This document shows, piece by piece, positions 34,055-41,386 of a DNA stretch of 49,327 nucleotides. The position numbers and the translations under genes were made by a program. The stretch's first letter is position 1, and each line of letters opens with the position of its first letter. The stretch is from Streptomyces mutomycini. Lineage in GTDB: Bacteria > Actinomycetota > Actinomycetes > Streptomycetales > Streptomycetaceae. Under the pieces are notes generated by a model that worked only from the letters and a program-made list of their open reading frames with translations, was not told where the DNA came from and searched no databases. The stretch lies in assembly GCF_001700505.1 (NCBI RefSeq), contig NZ_MAPV01000098.1, forward strand, positions 1 through 49,327. The letters are read 5' to 3'.

Positions 34055-35119
34055 TCAGAGGTGTTCGGGCGCGCTGATGCCGAGCAGGGACAGGCCGCCT
34101 GCGAGCACCGTCCCGGCGGCTTCGGCGAGGGCCAGCCGGGAGCGGTGGGCGGCCGAGGGTTTCTCGTCACCGGCGGGGAGCGGCGGGCAGGCGTCGTGGA
34201 AGTCGAAGAAGGCGTGCGCCACCGTTTCGAGGTGCCGGGCGAGCCGGTCGGGGGCCTGGTGGCGGGCGGCGGCGGCGAGGACACCGGGGTGATCTGCGAG
34301 CGCGGTGTGCAGCGCGGGCGCGTCGACGTCCCTGTCGTATCCGGAGGTGAAGCCGAGCCGCTCCGCTTCGCGGCCGAGCGCACGGGCGCGGGCGTAGGCG
34401 TAGCGGACCAGGAACAGCGGATTGGCCTCGCCCTGTACGAGGAGGGCGTCGCCGAGGTGCGCGCGGTCGTGTCCGGCGGACCTCAGCAGGCCCCAGCGGG
34501 TGGCGTCGGCGCCCAGCCGCTCCAGCAGCTCCCCCGCCGTGGCCCCGGCCGGGACGGGCCGGGTCTCCGTGAGCGGGACGGGGGGTCGCCCGTGCGCGTC
34601 GACGGTGACACCGAGAAGCGCCCAGTCGGGGTCGGACGCCTCCTCACAGGTGGTACGCCCCAGGGCACCCTGGGCACGAAGCAGCTTCATCACCGTGCCG
34701 GCCACGACCGCTGCCCGGACTTCGCGCCGGTGGTGGAGCTGATGGACCTGCCCGGCGCACTCGGCACCCCACCCGTACCGCAGCCCCTGCTCCAGCACCT
34801 GGCGTACCCGTACGGAGCGGGAGGCGCCGTCGGCGGAGGCGTCGAGCGTGAAGTTCAGAAAGCCCGGCCCGGTGATCTCGACCCGTCCGATCCCGGGTAC
34901 GCCGACGACCCGGTCCCGCAGCAGTGCGGCGACCTCCCGCGCCGGGAGTGCGGCGGGGCCGGCCAGCTGGAGGGCGACGGCGCAGGCGTAGTCGCCGCTG
35001 CCGCCGGGGCGTGTCCGCTCGACCCGCACGCTTCCGGGCACCGGTGCGCGCAGGGCGTCCTCGTCGACCGCGCGGCGCACAGCGTGCAGCACGGTCCGGG
35101 AGAGATCTGCGGGGGTCAC
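34055..35119 (-). CDS. nrtL: ArgS-related protein without synthetase active site (NrtL-like)
   Basis: This 354-residue paralogue of arginyl-tRNA synthetase keeps the N-terminal tRNA-contacting domain (about 1-100: GDYACAVALQLAG, GVGRVEITGPGFLNF-type strand) and the C-terminal DALR anticodon-binding domain (about 215-354: NPLFLVRYAYARARALG). The catalytic core is reduced to about 100 residues. No HIGH motif is seen, and the KMSKR position reads TRPVPAG. It cannot activate Arg by the class I mechanism, but may bind tRNA. A tRNA-Arg(CCG) gene lies about 750 bases away. The GTG at 35119 has no ribosome site; TACGCT six bases upstream suggests a leaderless start. Confidence 0.85.
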   Translation of the reverse strand: MTPADLSRTVLHAVRRAVDEDALRAPVPGSVRVERTRPGGSGDYACAVALQLAGPAALPAREVAALLRDRVVGVPGIGRVEITGPGFLNFTLDASADGASRSVRVRQVLEQGLRYGWGAECAGQVHQLHHRREVRAAVVAGTVMKLLRAQGALGRTTCEEASDPDWALLGVTVDAHGRPPVPLTETRPVPAGATAGELLERLGADATRWGLLRSAGHDRAHLGDALLVQGEANPLFLVRYAYARARALGREAERLGFTSGYDRDVDAPALHTALADHPGVLAAAARHQAPDRLARHLETVAHAFFDFHDACPPLPAGDEKPSAAHRSRLALAEAAGTVLAGGLSLLGISAPEHL

Positions 35120-35196
35120 GGGACAAGCGTATGGGAGGAAGGGGGGCACTTCGCCAACCGGTTTCGCCATACGGGCAGCCGGGACCCGACCGCGGG

Positions 35197-35619
35197 TCAG
35201 CCTGTGGTGCTCCCTGCCGTCCCCGCGCCGCGCCTGCCGTCGGACCGCGCGCGCTCCCCCCGGCGTGCGAGCCGGCGCACCATGCGCACCATCTCGCCCG
35301 GCTCGAAGGGCTTCGCCAGGAACGCGTCGACCCCGGTAGCCACCTCGTGGGGTGTGCACGCGCTGATGACGGCGACCGGAAGGTGCCCCGTCCTCGGGTC
35401 GGCGCGCAGCCGGGCCGCGGTCTGTATTCCGTCGAGCCTGGGCATCACCACGTCGAGAGTGATCACATCCGGGCGGACCTCGTGCACCAGGTCCAGGCAC
35501 TCGACGCCGTCGGCCGCGGTCACGACCTCGAAGCCCTCCAGCTCGAGGTTGACCCTGATCAGCTGCCGGATGACCTTGTTGTCGTCCACAACAAGCACGC
35601 GGCCGTACGCCCCTGACAC
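35197..35619 (-). CDS. Single-domain response regulator
   Basis: This 140-residue receiver domain has no output domain. Acidic pair DD is in VLVVDDNKVIRQ, the phospho-acceptor Asp in ITLDVVMPRLDG (about residue 58), the Ser/Thr switch in VISAC, and the Lys in FLAKPFEPGEM. A basic tail follows. No kinase gene is adjacent. Stand-alone receivers usually relay signals or control protein partners by contact. The GTG at 35619 is preferred by length, although its ribosome site is weak. Confidence 0.88.
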   Translation of the reverse strand: MSGAYGRVLVVDDNKVIRQLIRVNLELEGFEVVTAADGVECLDLVHEVRPDVITLDVVMPRLDGIQTAARLRADPRTGHLPVAVISACTPHEVATGVDAFLAKPFEPGEMVRMVRRLARRGERARSDGRRGAGTAGSTTG

Positions 35620-35872
35620 CCTTCGAGGGTAGGTCGAGCGGAAGAGCTGCGTCCGGGTTTTGCCCACTTCCGCCCCGGGAGGGGTGGCCGGGCTCCCCTG
35701 CGAAACAGCTTTCGGTGCCCGTCCTCCGGAGGCGGCACACGACCTCCCGCGCCCGTCCCCCGGACAGGCCCGACCGGCGACGGACCGGCGGGCCGACGCG
35801 GAAAAACCTGTGCCCGGACACCCCGCCGGAGCTGGTAGGGTTTCACTCGTCGCCGCCAAGCGCGGCGGCATC

Positions 35873-35944
35873 GCCCCCGTAGCTCAGGGGATAGAGCATC
35901 GGCCTCCGGAGCCGGGTGCGCAGGTTCGAATCCTGCCGGGGGCA
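35873..35944 (+). tRNA. tRNA-Arg (anticodon CCG, reads CGG)
   Basis: A full cloverleaf can be folded by eye. The acceptor GCCCCCG (35873-35879) pairs with CGGGGGC. The D-arm is GCTC/GAGC. The anticodon stem TCGGC/GCCGG has one G-U pair, and the 7-base loop CTCCGGA gives anticodon CCG. The T-arm is GCAGG TTCGAAT CCTGC. The discriminator is A and CCA is not encoded. CGG is a frequent Arg codon in Streptomyces. Confidence 0.96.
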
Positions 35945-35960
35945 CTTCGAGAGAAGTGCC
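35941..35960 (+). other. Perfect hairpin overlapping the 3' end of tRNA-Arg
   Basis: GGCACTTC pairs with GAAGTGCC around GAGA, a GNRA-type tetraloop. Its first four bases are the last acceptor bases and discriminator of the tRNA. In the precursor it would compete with the acceptor stem, so it may influence 3' processing. Confidence 0.6.
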
Positions 35961-35961
35961 A

Positions 35962-36005
35962 AAAGACCTTCTGACCAGTGACCACACTGATCGGAAGGTC
36001 TTTTT
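35962..36005 (+). terminator. Bidirectional intrinsic terminator after tRNA-Arg
   Basis: AAAGACCTTC and GAAGGTCTTT pair perfectly, extended by CTGACCAGTG against CACTGATCGG with a single mismatch. The stem is followed by TTTTT on the plus strand and has an A-run on the other side. Confidence 0.92.
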
Positions 36006-36214
36006 CATTGTCCGGGACCGACGGCCTGCGCGAGGGGGCCCGCACGCGAGCGGTCTCTCTGCTCATCGGGGCCACGAGCCGGTCGAGCGGGAGTACGCCG
36101 CCCGAAGGCGGGGTACGGGGTCGACGCGGTAACAACCCGTGTCCGCCCGCTTGTTGCCCGGACGGACATGCCCGTGGTCTGCACGGCGCACCTTCACCTC
36201 TCGCCGGAGGGTCC

Positions 36215-37213
36215 ATGTTGCGGGTGTACTTCACGTCCGAGGACCTGGCGCGGGTCCGGGTGGCCCCGGGGCCCGACTTCCTCTGGGAGATCACCAACAG
36301 CGTGCAGACCCTGCAACGCCGCGACGGCGAGCGGGTGTTCGGTGCCTGGCGGCACTGGGCCCGGCCGAGGCTCTCGGGTGACCGCACACTGCTGGCCGGT
36401 CTGCTGCCGCCCACCGGTTACTCCCCCGACTTCCTCACCCCCACATCCGGTGACCGCACCAGCCTGCGGGCGGCACTCGACGTCCTCATGAGCACTCCGC
36501 GCCCACGGCTGCGCACCGACCTGGCGCAGCTTCCGGCCTCACTTCGGCTGCCGGGCTGGGTGCGCTCGCTGGCGGCGGGTGACACCGATGCCCTCCAAAG
36601 GCTCGGCGATGCCCTCCACACCTACCAGCTGGAGGCGCTCGCGCCCTACTGGCCGCGTGTCCACGCGCACATCGACGCCGACCGTGCCGTCCGGCTGCAC
36701 AGCCTCCTCGACCGGGGCACCGAAGGGCTGCTGGCCGGCCTCGGTCCGCAGATCCGCTGGCGGCCCCCCGTACTGGAAGTCACCTACCCCGTCGACCAGC
36801 AGCTCCATCTGCGGGGCCGGGGCCTCGTGCTCCAGCCGTCGTTCTTCTGCTGGCCCACGCCGACCACTCTGGCCGACGGCGCGCTGCCACCGGTCCTGGT
36901 CTATCCCATCGACCACGCGGTGGACTGGGCCGGGCCCCTTCCCGACGCACGCCCCGGTCAGGGGTCCGGCCCCCTGGGGCCGCTGCTCGGGCATACGCGT
37001 GCCGGCATACTGCGCGCCGCCCTCACCGGCTGCTCCACCGTCGAGGCAGCCCGCCTTCTGCGGGTGACCCACCCGGCGGTCAGCCAGCACGTCAACGTGC
37101 TGCGCGCGGCCGGCCTGATCACCACGGTCCGCACGGCCGGGCGGTCCTTCCACCTCGCCACCGAGGAGGGACGCGCCCTGCTGGCCGTCGAGGGGCGGCC
37201 CGGGCCGGTGTAG
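36215..37213 (+). CDS. ArsR-like winged-helix transcriptional regulator
   Basis: This 332-residue protein has an N-terminal domain of unknown function (about 1-230) and a C-terminal winged helix (about 255-325). The recognition helix is in ARLLRVTHPAVSQHVNVLRAAGLI and the wing in VRTAGRSFHLA. Such long actinobacterial ArsR-type proteins lack metal-binding Cys and probably respond to other signals. The ATG at 36215 follows GGAGGGTCC. It may regulate the downstream secreted proteins in the same direction; that is inference. Confidence 0.85.
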   Translation: MLRVYFTSEDLARVRVAPGPDFLWEITNSVQTLQRRDGERVFGAWRHWARPRLSGDRTLLAGLLPPTGYSPDFLTPTSGDRTSLRAALDVLMSTPRPRLRTDLAQLPASLRLPGWVRSLAAGDTDALQRLGDALHTYQLEALAPYWPRVHAHIDADRAVRLHSLLDRGTEGLLAGLGPQIRWRPPVLEVTYPVDQQLHLRGRGLVLQPSFFCWPTPTTLADGALPPVLVYPIDHAVDWAGPLPDARPGQGSGPLGPLLGHTRAGILRAALTGCSTVEAARLLRVTHPAVSQHVNVLRAAGLITTVRTAGRSFHLATEEGRALLAVEGRPGPV

Positions 37214-37368
37214 CGGAACGCGCGGAAGCCCAACTCCGGTCGTAAGCCTGAACTTTCGCCGCTTGCGGCCCCATGGGCACGGGAATCACGCTGGTCCTGC
37301 TCTCGCACACGACCGGGCACCCCCACCGTCGCGCCCTCCCTCACGGGCCCGTCCCCCCAGGAGCTCCC

Positions 37369-38082
37369 ATGCGTAAGAGATGTGTGTCCGCCGCGATCGC
37401 AGCCACCGCCATCGGGGTGCTGCTGCAGCCGGGCACGGCCCACGCGTCACCCGTGCCATCCGCCCCCTCCGTGTCCGTGGGCGCCCACGGCTCGAAGGCG
37501 GGTACGGCCGTCCTCAGCGGGTTCGACGAGCCGGGCAGCCGTCTGAAGGTCGACTCCGGGCGCACCAGGAGCGCGCACTGGCTCCAGATCGACTACCAGG
37601 TCCAGGAGACCGGGTACTGGTGCGGCCCCGCCGCCACACGCATCGCCCTCTCGGCCCGGATGGCCCCTCCCGGCCAGGGTGATCTCGCCTGGCAGCTCGG
37701 CACCACCCAGGCGGGCACGGATCACATCGGACAGGTGACCGGCGTACTCAACGCGAACCTGGGCGGCGGCTGGTACGAGACCAAGGAGATGCCGAACGAT
37801 CCGCCCACCCAGGGCCAACGGGACCTGCTGTGGCACGACATCGTGTTCGACATCGACCGCAACTACCCGCTGGTGGCCAACATCGTGGCCCCGCCGGGCA
37901 ACCAGCCGCCCGGCTATCCCTCCAACCAGACGATCTACCACTACTTCACCGTCTTCGGCTACGACGAGGTGGACCGGACCGTCCTCATAGCCGACCCCGC
38001 TTCCTTCAGCGGCAACCAGATCTACTGGATCTCCTTCGACCAGCTCGCCACGCTGATCCCTCCGAAGGGGTATTCCGCCTGA
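37369..38082 (+). CDS. Secreted C39-family peptidase-like protein
   Basis: This 237-residue protein has a Sec signal peptide (cleavage near THA-SPV, about residue 26). The papain-like C39 core has Cys85 in GYWCGPAATRIAL, His191 in IYHYFTVFGYDE and Asp209 in LIADPAS, a plausible catalytic triad. C39 peptidases typically cut at double-Gly leaders, but stand-alone secreted actinobacterial forms have unknown substrates. CAGGAG lies upstream of the ATG at 37369. The Tat esterase gene follows 46 bases later, so they may form one unit. Confidence 0.85.
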   Translation: MRKRCVSAAIAATAIGVLLQPGTAHASPVPSAPSVSVGAHGSKAGTAVLSGFDEPGSRLKVDSGRTRSAHWLQIDYQVQETGYWCGPAATRIALSARMAPPGQGDLAWQLGTTQAGTDHIGQVTGVLNANLGGGWYETKEMPNDPPTQGQRDLLWHDIVFDIDRNYPLVANIVAPPGNQPPGYPSNQTIYHYFTVFGYDEVDRTVLIADPASFSGNQIYWISFDQLATLIPPKGYSA

Positions 38083-38128
38083 CCGCCCCCGTCAGTGCCC
38101 TCCGCGTCGTTCCCTACTCCAGGAGATC

Positions 38129-39121
38129 ATGTTGAGCACGCACCGCCCCACCCGCAGGAACGTCATCAGGGCCCTCGGCTCGGTCACCGCCGCGACGGCC
38201 CTCGGCGCAGGAGGCGTCCTGGCCTCGGCGTCGTCGGCCGCCGCGGCAGGCGACGGCTTCGGGCTGCGCATCGTGGGCCACGACGAGCGCGACCCCCGGA
38301 TGTGGTACTACCGCTTCGCGACCGACGCGATCGGCTGGGATCCGGCGGTCAACGTCCTGCTCCCCGACGGCTATCACAGCAGCGGTCGCTCCTATCCGGT
38401 CCTCTACCTCTTCCACGGCGGCGGCACGGACCAGGACTTCATCACCTTCGACCGGATGGGCATCCGCGCCTGGACCGCCGGGAAGCCGGTCATCGTCGTG
38501 ATGCCCGACGGGGGCCATGCGGGCTGGTACTCCAACCCCGTCAGCTCCAACACGGGCGCCCGCAACTGGGAGACGTTCCACATCGCCCAGCTGATCCCGT
38601 GGATCGACGCCAACTTCCGTACGTACGCCGAATACGACGGCCGGGCCGTCTCCGGCTTCTCGATGGGCGGCTTCGGCGCGCTGAAGTACGCGGCCAAGTA
38701 CTACGGCCACTTCGCCTCGGTGAGCGCCCACTCCGGGCCGGCCAGCCTGCGCCGCGACTTCGGCCTGGTCACCCACTGGGCCAACGCCTCCTCCGCGGCC
38801 GTGGAGCTGGGCGGGGGCACGGTCTACGGCGCGCCGCTCTGGGACGAGGCCAGGGTCACCGCGGACAACCCCGTGCAGCGCATCGAGAGCTACCGCAACA
38901 AGCGGGTCTTCCTGGTCGCGGGCACCAGCCCGGACCCGGTCAACTGGTTCGACACCGTCAACGAGACACAGGTGCTCGCCGGTCAGCGGGAGTTCCGGGC
39001 GGGCCTCGGCGCGGCCGGAATCCCGCACGAGTGGCACGAGGTGCCCGGCGGGCACTTCGTGCGCCCCGACCTGTTCCAGCGTGATCTGGACGGCATCGTC
39101 GCCCGGCTCCGCAAGGCGTAG
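38129..39121 (+). CDS. Tat-exported esterase of the esterase D / mycolyltransferase-like family
   Basis: This 330-residue alpha/beta hydrolase has a twin-arginine signal (PTRRNVIRALG, cleavage near AAAA, about residue 40). The nucleophile elbow is GFSMGG with Ser178, the acid is Asp269 or Asp275, and His309 is in PGGHF. The HGGGTDQDF loop forms the oxyanion hole. The family includes feruloyl, tributyrin and S-formylglutathione esterases; the substrate cannot be assigned. It is encoded just after the C39-type protein and ends before a bidirectional hairpin. Confidence 0.9.
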   Translation: MLSTHRPTRRNVIRALGSVTAATALGAGGVLASASSAAAAGDGFGLRIVGHDERDPRMWYYRFATDAIGWDPAVNVLLPDGYHSSGRSYPVLYLFHGGGTDQDFITFDRMGIRAWTAGKPVIVVMPDGGHAGWYSNPVSSNTGARNWETFHIAQLIPWIDANFRTYAEYDGRAVSGFSMGGFGALKYAAKYYGHFASVSAHSGPASLRRDFGLVTHWANASSAAVELGGGTVYGAPLWDEARVTADNPVQRIESYRNKRVFLVAGTSPDPVNWFDTVNETQVLAGQREFRAGLGAAGIPHEWHEVPGGHFVRPDLFQRDLDGIVARLRKA

Positions 39122-39240
39122 GGGCCTGCGAAGTCACTGAACGGCCGCCCTTGAGCGCGTGGCGCGACTGCAGCGGGACGGAGAGACGCCGCCGCACGCG
39201 GTGCACGGGCTGCCCGCCGCTCGGGTGGCCGAACGCCGGA

Positions 39241-39276
39241 GCGTGACGGTGCACTGCTGCGCAGCGCCCGTCACGC
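39241..39276. terminator. Hairpin between convergent esterase and ATP-grasp genes
   Basis: GCGTGACGG (39241-39249) pairs with CCGTCACGC (39268-39276). An inner CTGC/GCAG stem continues the hairpin. It lies in the 208-base gap between two convergent genes and could serve both. Confidence 0.7.
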
Positions 39277-39329
39277 ACGGACCGTCGCGGGGCCAGTCCG
39301 GGCCGTGAGCGGATCTCCGCCCGTGCGGG

Positions 39330-40550
39330 TCACTCGAAGGTGAAGGTGAAGGCCGAGCGGACCTGTTCGGCGATCTTGTGCAGGTCGGCGACGCTGTCGG
39401 CGGCGATCAATGCCTCGGCGAAGTGGTTCTCCCGGTCCATCGTCACCACGCGGAAGTTCTCGAAGAGGTAGCCGTCCACCACCCCGGGAATCCGCATGAG
39501 CTCCTCGACGGAGGTGGCGCTCGCCAGGGTTCCGACGCGGTCGGCCTCGAAGGGGAGCATGGCCAGCAGCTCGGTGCCGCCGGTCGTCGCCTCGGCCAGG
39601 ACGCCGTCCAGGTGCTCGCCGAGCGCCATGCGTACCGACATGTCGATGGAGTCGACACCGCAGGCCCGCCGGGTGGCGTCCCGGTACGAGCGGCCGCCGG
39701 GGCGCGGGTTGATCTCGACCAGTTCGCAGGTGCCGTCCGCGCGCGCCCGCCCTTCGACGTGCAGCCAGCTGTCCCCCAGCCCGATGGAGGCGCACAGCGC
39801 CCCGACCCGCTCCGACAGCTCGCCCACGGCAGAACGCACATGCACGGAGACCGGAGGCGAGATGAGGAGTCCCGCGTCGTGGTGCCGCCCGTTGTCGTGC
39901 CCCGTCTTCTCGACCTCGAAGAGCGGATGGAACCGGCCGTCCAGCACCGGCCCGTCGACGGAGAACTCGATGCCGTCGATGTACTCCTCCACGATGACGG
40001 CCGTCTCCGGACCCGCGGCGGCGGCCAGCTCCTTGAGGCAGGAGACGAGCTCGGCAGCGTCGTCGGCGCGGCGGACGAGCCGTGAAGCGCCGGAGTCCTG
40101 GTCGGGCTTGACGATGACGGGGTACGAGGTGACCGCGTCCGTGTCGAGGGAAACGGCGGTGCCGGTCGCGTAGGCCAGCGAGGACAGGCCACGATCCGCC
40201 ATGGCCGCCCGTACCCGTGCCTTGCTCAGCAGGACTTCACGGCCCTGCTCTGCCCCCGTCAGTCCGTAGTGCCGCGCCGTGCGCACCTGCCAGGAGATCA
40301 GCGAGTCCACGAAGTTGACGACGGCTGTCGGCTCCACGCCCGCCGCCCCGACCGCCGCCACCAGCTCCTCCAGACTCGCTGTCTCCCAGTCGACCACGAC
40401 GTGGGCCGCGCAGTGGGCGCGGTTGACGTCCTCCGGCTCGTCGGAGACCAGGACCGGGCGGCGTCCCAGTTCGACGAGCATGCGCGAGACGAAGCGCACC
40501 CCGCCCTCGCATCGCTTGGAAAAGATCAGGACGTCTCGGTCTTCAGCCAC
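39330..40550 (-). CDS. ATP-grasp carboxylate-amine ligase
   Basis: This 406-residue enzyme has the ATP-grasp fold: an N-terminal Rossmann-like domain, the ATP-binding segment SYPVIVKPDQDSGASR, EEYIDGIEFSVDG, and the metal-binding CELVEINPRPGG near residue 290. Such enzymes join a carboxylate to an amine through an acyl phosphate, for example making dipeptides or modifying amino acids. Neighbours do not reveal the substrate and no peptide precursor is visible. The GTG at 40550 has only a weak ribosome site. It is the first gene beside the tRNA-like RNA locus. Confidence 0.88.
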   Translation of the reverse strand: MAEDRDVLIFSKRCEGGVRFVSRMLVELGRRPVLVSDEPEDVNRAHCAAHVVVDWETASLEELVAAVGAAGVEPTAVVNFVDSLISWQVRTARHYGLTGAEQGREVLLSKARVRAAMADRGLSSLAYATGTAVSLDTDAVTSYPVIVKPDQDSGASRLVRRADDAAELVSCLKELAAAAGPETAVIVEEYIDGIEFSVDGPVLDGRFHPLFEVEKTGHDNGRHHDAGLLISPPVSVHVRSAVGELSERVGALCASIGLGDSWLHVEGRARADGTCELVEINPRPGGRSYRDATRRACGVDSIDMSVRMALGEHLDGVLAEATTGGTELLAMLPFEADRVGTLASATSVEELMRIPGVVDGYLFENFRVVTMDRENHFAEALIAADSVADLHKIAEQVRSAFTFTFE

Positions 40551-40946
40551 GTCGTTTCTCGCCTTCTGTCTCTGGGGAACGCGGTGCCGGGTGGTGAACG
40601 GCCGCTCAGGGGGCGGGAGTCTGCTCGTCGACGGCCTCTCCGGGCGCCGCTCGTACGCCCATCGCGCGGGTCCGTTCAGCGGGGGTGGCGGAATGTAGCG
40701 GGGAGAGTATCAGCCAGAACGAGACGTACAGATACGAGACCCCGACGGCCCGGACGGCGCGGCCGGCCCCGAGGCGTCCGGGAGGGCCCCGCCGGCGAAC
40801 GCGCCGACCGGCAGCGTCCCCAGGGCCACGAGCCGGTATTCCTTGGCCTGGGCACGTCACCGTCGTCCGTTCCCGGATGCGGCGGTGGCCCGCAGGGGTC
40901 CGGAGGCCCTCAGGTCTCACAGCCGGAAGAGGCGGGACGTGACGGA
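40551..40946. other. Region without a convincing gene; possible degraded transporter remnant
   Basis: About 400 bases upstream of the ATP-grasp gene have no confident ORF. On the minus strand around 40630-40740 a frame encodes a hydrophobic stretch (VSYLYVSFWLILSPL) followed by a charged tail, like the last helix of a transporter. The frame before it is low-complexity Arg/Gly/Pro. It may be a decayed gene end, but this is weak. Confidence 0.3.
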
Positions 40947-40974
40947 GCCCGGGAGTCGTATCCAGCTCCCGGGC
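40947..40974 (-). terminator. Strong hairpin closing the tRNA-like RNA locus
   Basis: GCCCGGGAG (40947-40955) and CTCCCGGGC (40966-40974) pair perfectly around a ten-base loop. On the minus strand it follows the second tRNA-like RNA and two small GGCA-loop hairpins (40996-41009 and 40980-40991). It is a likely 3' boundary of the RNA transcript. Confidence 0.7.
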
Positions 40975-41036
40975 CCCTGGGGTTGCCACCCAATTGCGCT
41001 TGCCAGCGCCGTTTAAGAGTGCGGATCAGTCGTCAG

Positions 41037-41109
41037 ACCGTCGCGTTCTTCCTTTGAACTACCGCGCCGCGTAGAGGCGCAGGCCGGATTCGAACCAGCA
41101 TTCAACGGT
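41037..41109 (-). ncRNA. tRNA-like RNA 2, circularly permuted (YrlA-type Y RNA-like)
   Basis: Read on the minus strand the order is as follows. A closing stem strand (41109-41103) comes first. The T-arm is GCTGG TTCGAAT CCGGC (41099-41083). Then comes the acceptor-like strand CTGCGCC (41082-41076), a 7-base loop TCTACGC, the acceptor-like strand GGCGCGG (41068-41062), UA, and the D-arm GTTC AAAGGAA GAAC (41059-41045). The second closing strand CGACGGT (41043-41037) pairs over seven positions with the first, with one G-U. The acceptor pairs over seven positions with one G-U. All tRNA elements are present but 3' half precedes 5' half. This is how YrlA Y RNAs mimic tRNA, with their Ro-binding stem in place of the anticodon arm. 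Confidence 0.75.
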
Positions 41110-41179
41110 GTTCGTCCGTACTCGGTCGATCTGGCAGTCGGCGGCGATACTGAAGCTGGAGCGAGAGTCTGAGATTGAT

Positions 41180-41282
41180 CGCGGCTGCCTCTGCCATGTT
41201 GGGCCACCCCGGCCTGTGGTGCCGGGGGGAGGACTCGAACCTCCACCGTTACCGCGTCTTCAGGCTGAACGTCAGTTTCAGC
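41180..41282 (-). ncRNA. tRNA-like RNA 1, circularly permuted (YrlA-type Y RNA-like)
   Basis: On the minus strand a hairpin GCTGAA/TTCAGC (41282-41264) leads into closing strand CGCGGT (41256-41251). The T-arm is GGAGG TTCGAGT CCTCC (41244-41228). Acceptor-like CCCCGGC (41227-41221), a 7-base loop ACCACAG and GCCGGGG (41213-41207) follow, all seven pairs Watson-Crick. UG and a type II-like D-arm with GCC/GGC stem (41204-41187) come next, then GCCGCG (41185-41180) closing against the first strand over six pairs. The loop begins with ACCA, exactly where a tRNA would carry its discriminator and CCA. No 5' half lies upstream, so this is not an ordinary tRNA. Architecture equals that of RNA 2 downstream. 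Confidence 0.75.
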
Positions 41283-41299
41283 TTGCGCTCATCACACGG

Positions 41300-41356
41300 G
41301 GCGGACCTCAATTCCGCCTCGTGCATGGTGCGCACCCCCACGGCTAGGCGCGGGGG
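41300..41356 (-). other. Two hairpins between the conserved gene and tRNA-like RNA 1
   Basis: On the minus strand, CCCCCGCG pairs with CGTGGGGG around CCTAGC (41356-41335, one G-U), 30 bases after the stop of the upstream gene. GGCGGA pairs with TCCGCC around a 7-base loop (41318-41300). The first may end the upstream mRNA or mark a processing point; the second may be the 5' part of the RNA. Confidence 0.5.
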
Positions 41357-41386
41357 CGTTCTGGGGATGCCGCCTCGCGTCCGGCG

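Noticed and set aside
40606..40989. 127-codon minus-strand frame upstream of the ATP-grasp gene
   Set aside because: Mostly Arg/Gly/Pro low-complexity, with only one hydrophobic stretch and no start signal; kept only as a possible remnant.
41013..41246. Short minus-strand frame across the tRNA-like RNAs
   Set aside because: Its peptide contains typical translated T-arm strings (RVLPP, GSNP). It is the RNA genes read as protein.
41037..41282. att-site remnants left by an integrated element
   Set aside because: Two independent units both keep the downstream 5' half pairing with its own 3' half, which chance tRNA fragments would not do. Not fully excluded.
41207..41300. Ordinary tRNA ending in CCA on the minus strand
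   Set aside because: The 3' half is perfect, but no acceptor partner GCCGGGG lies upstream; it lies downstream instead, giving a permuted unit.
41000..41320. Group I intron in permuted intron-exon order
   Set aside because: I could not find intron core pairings (P3-P9) in the flanks, and the flanks are short.
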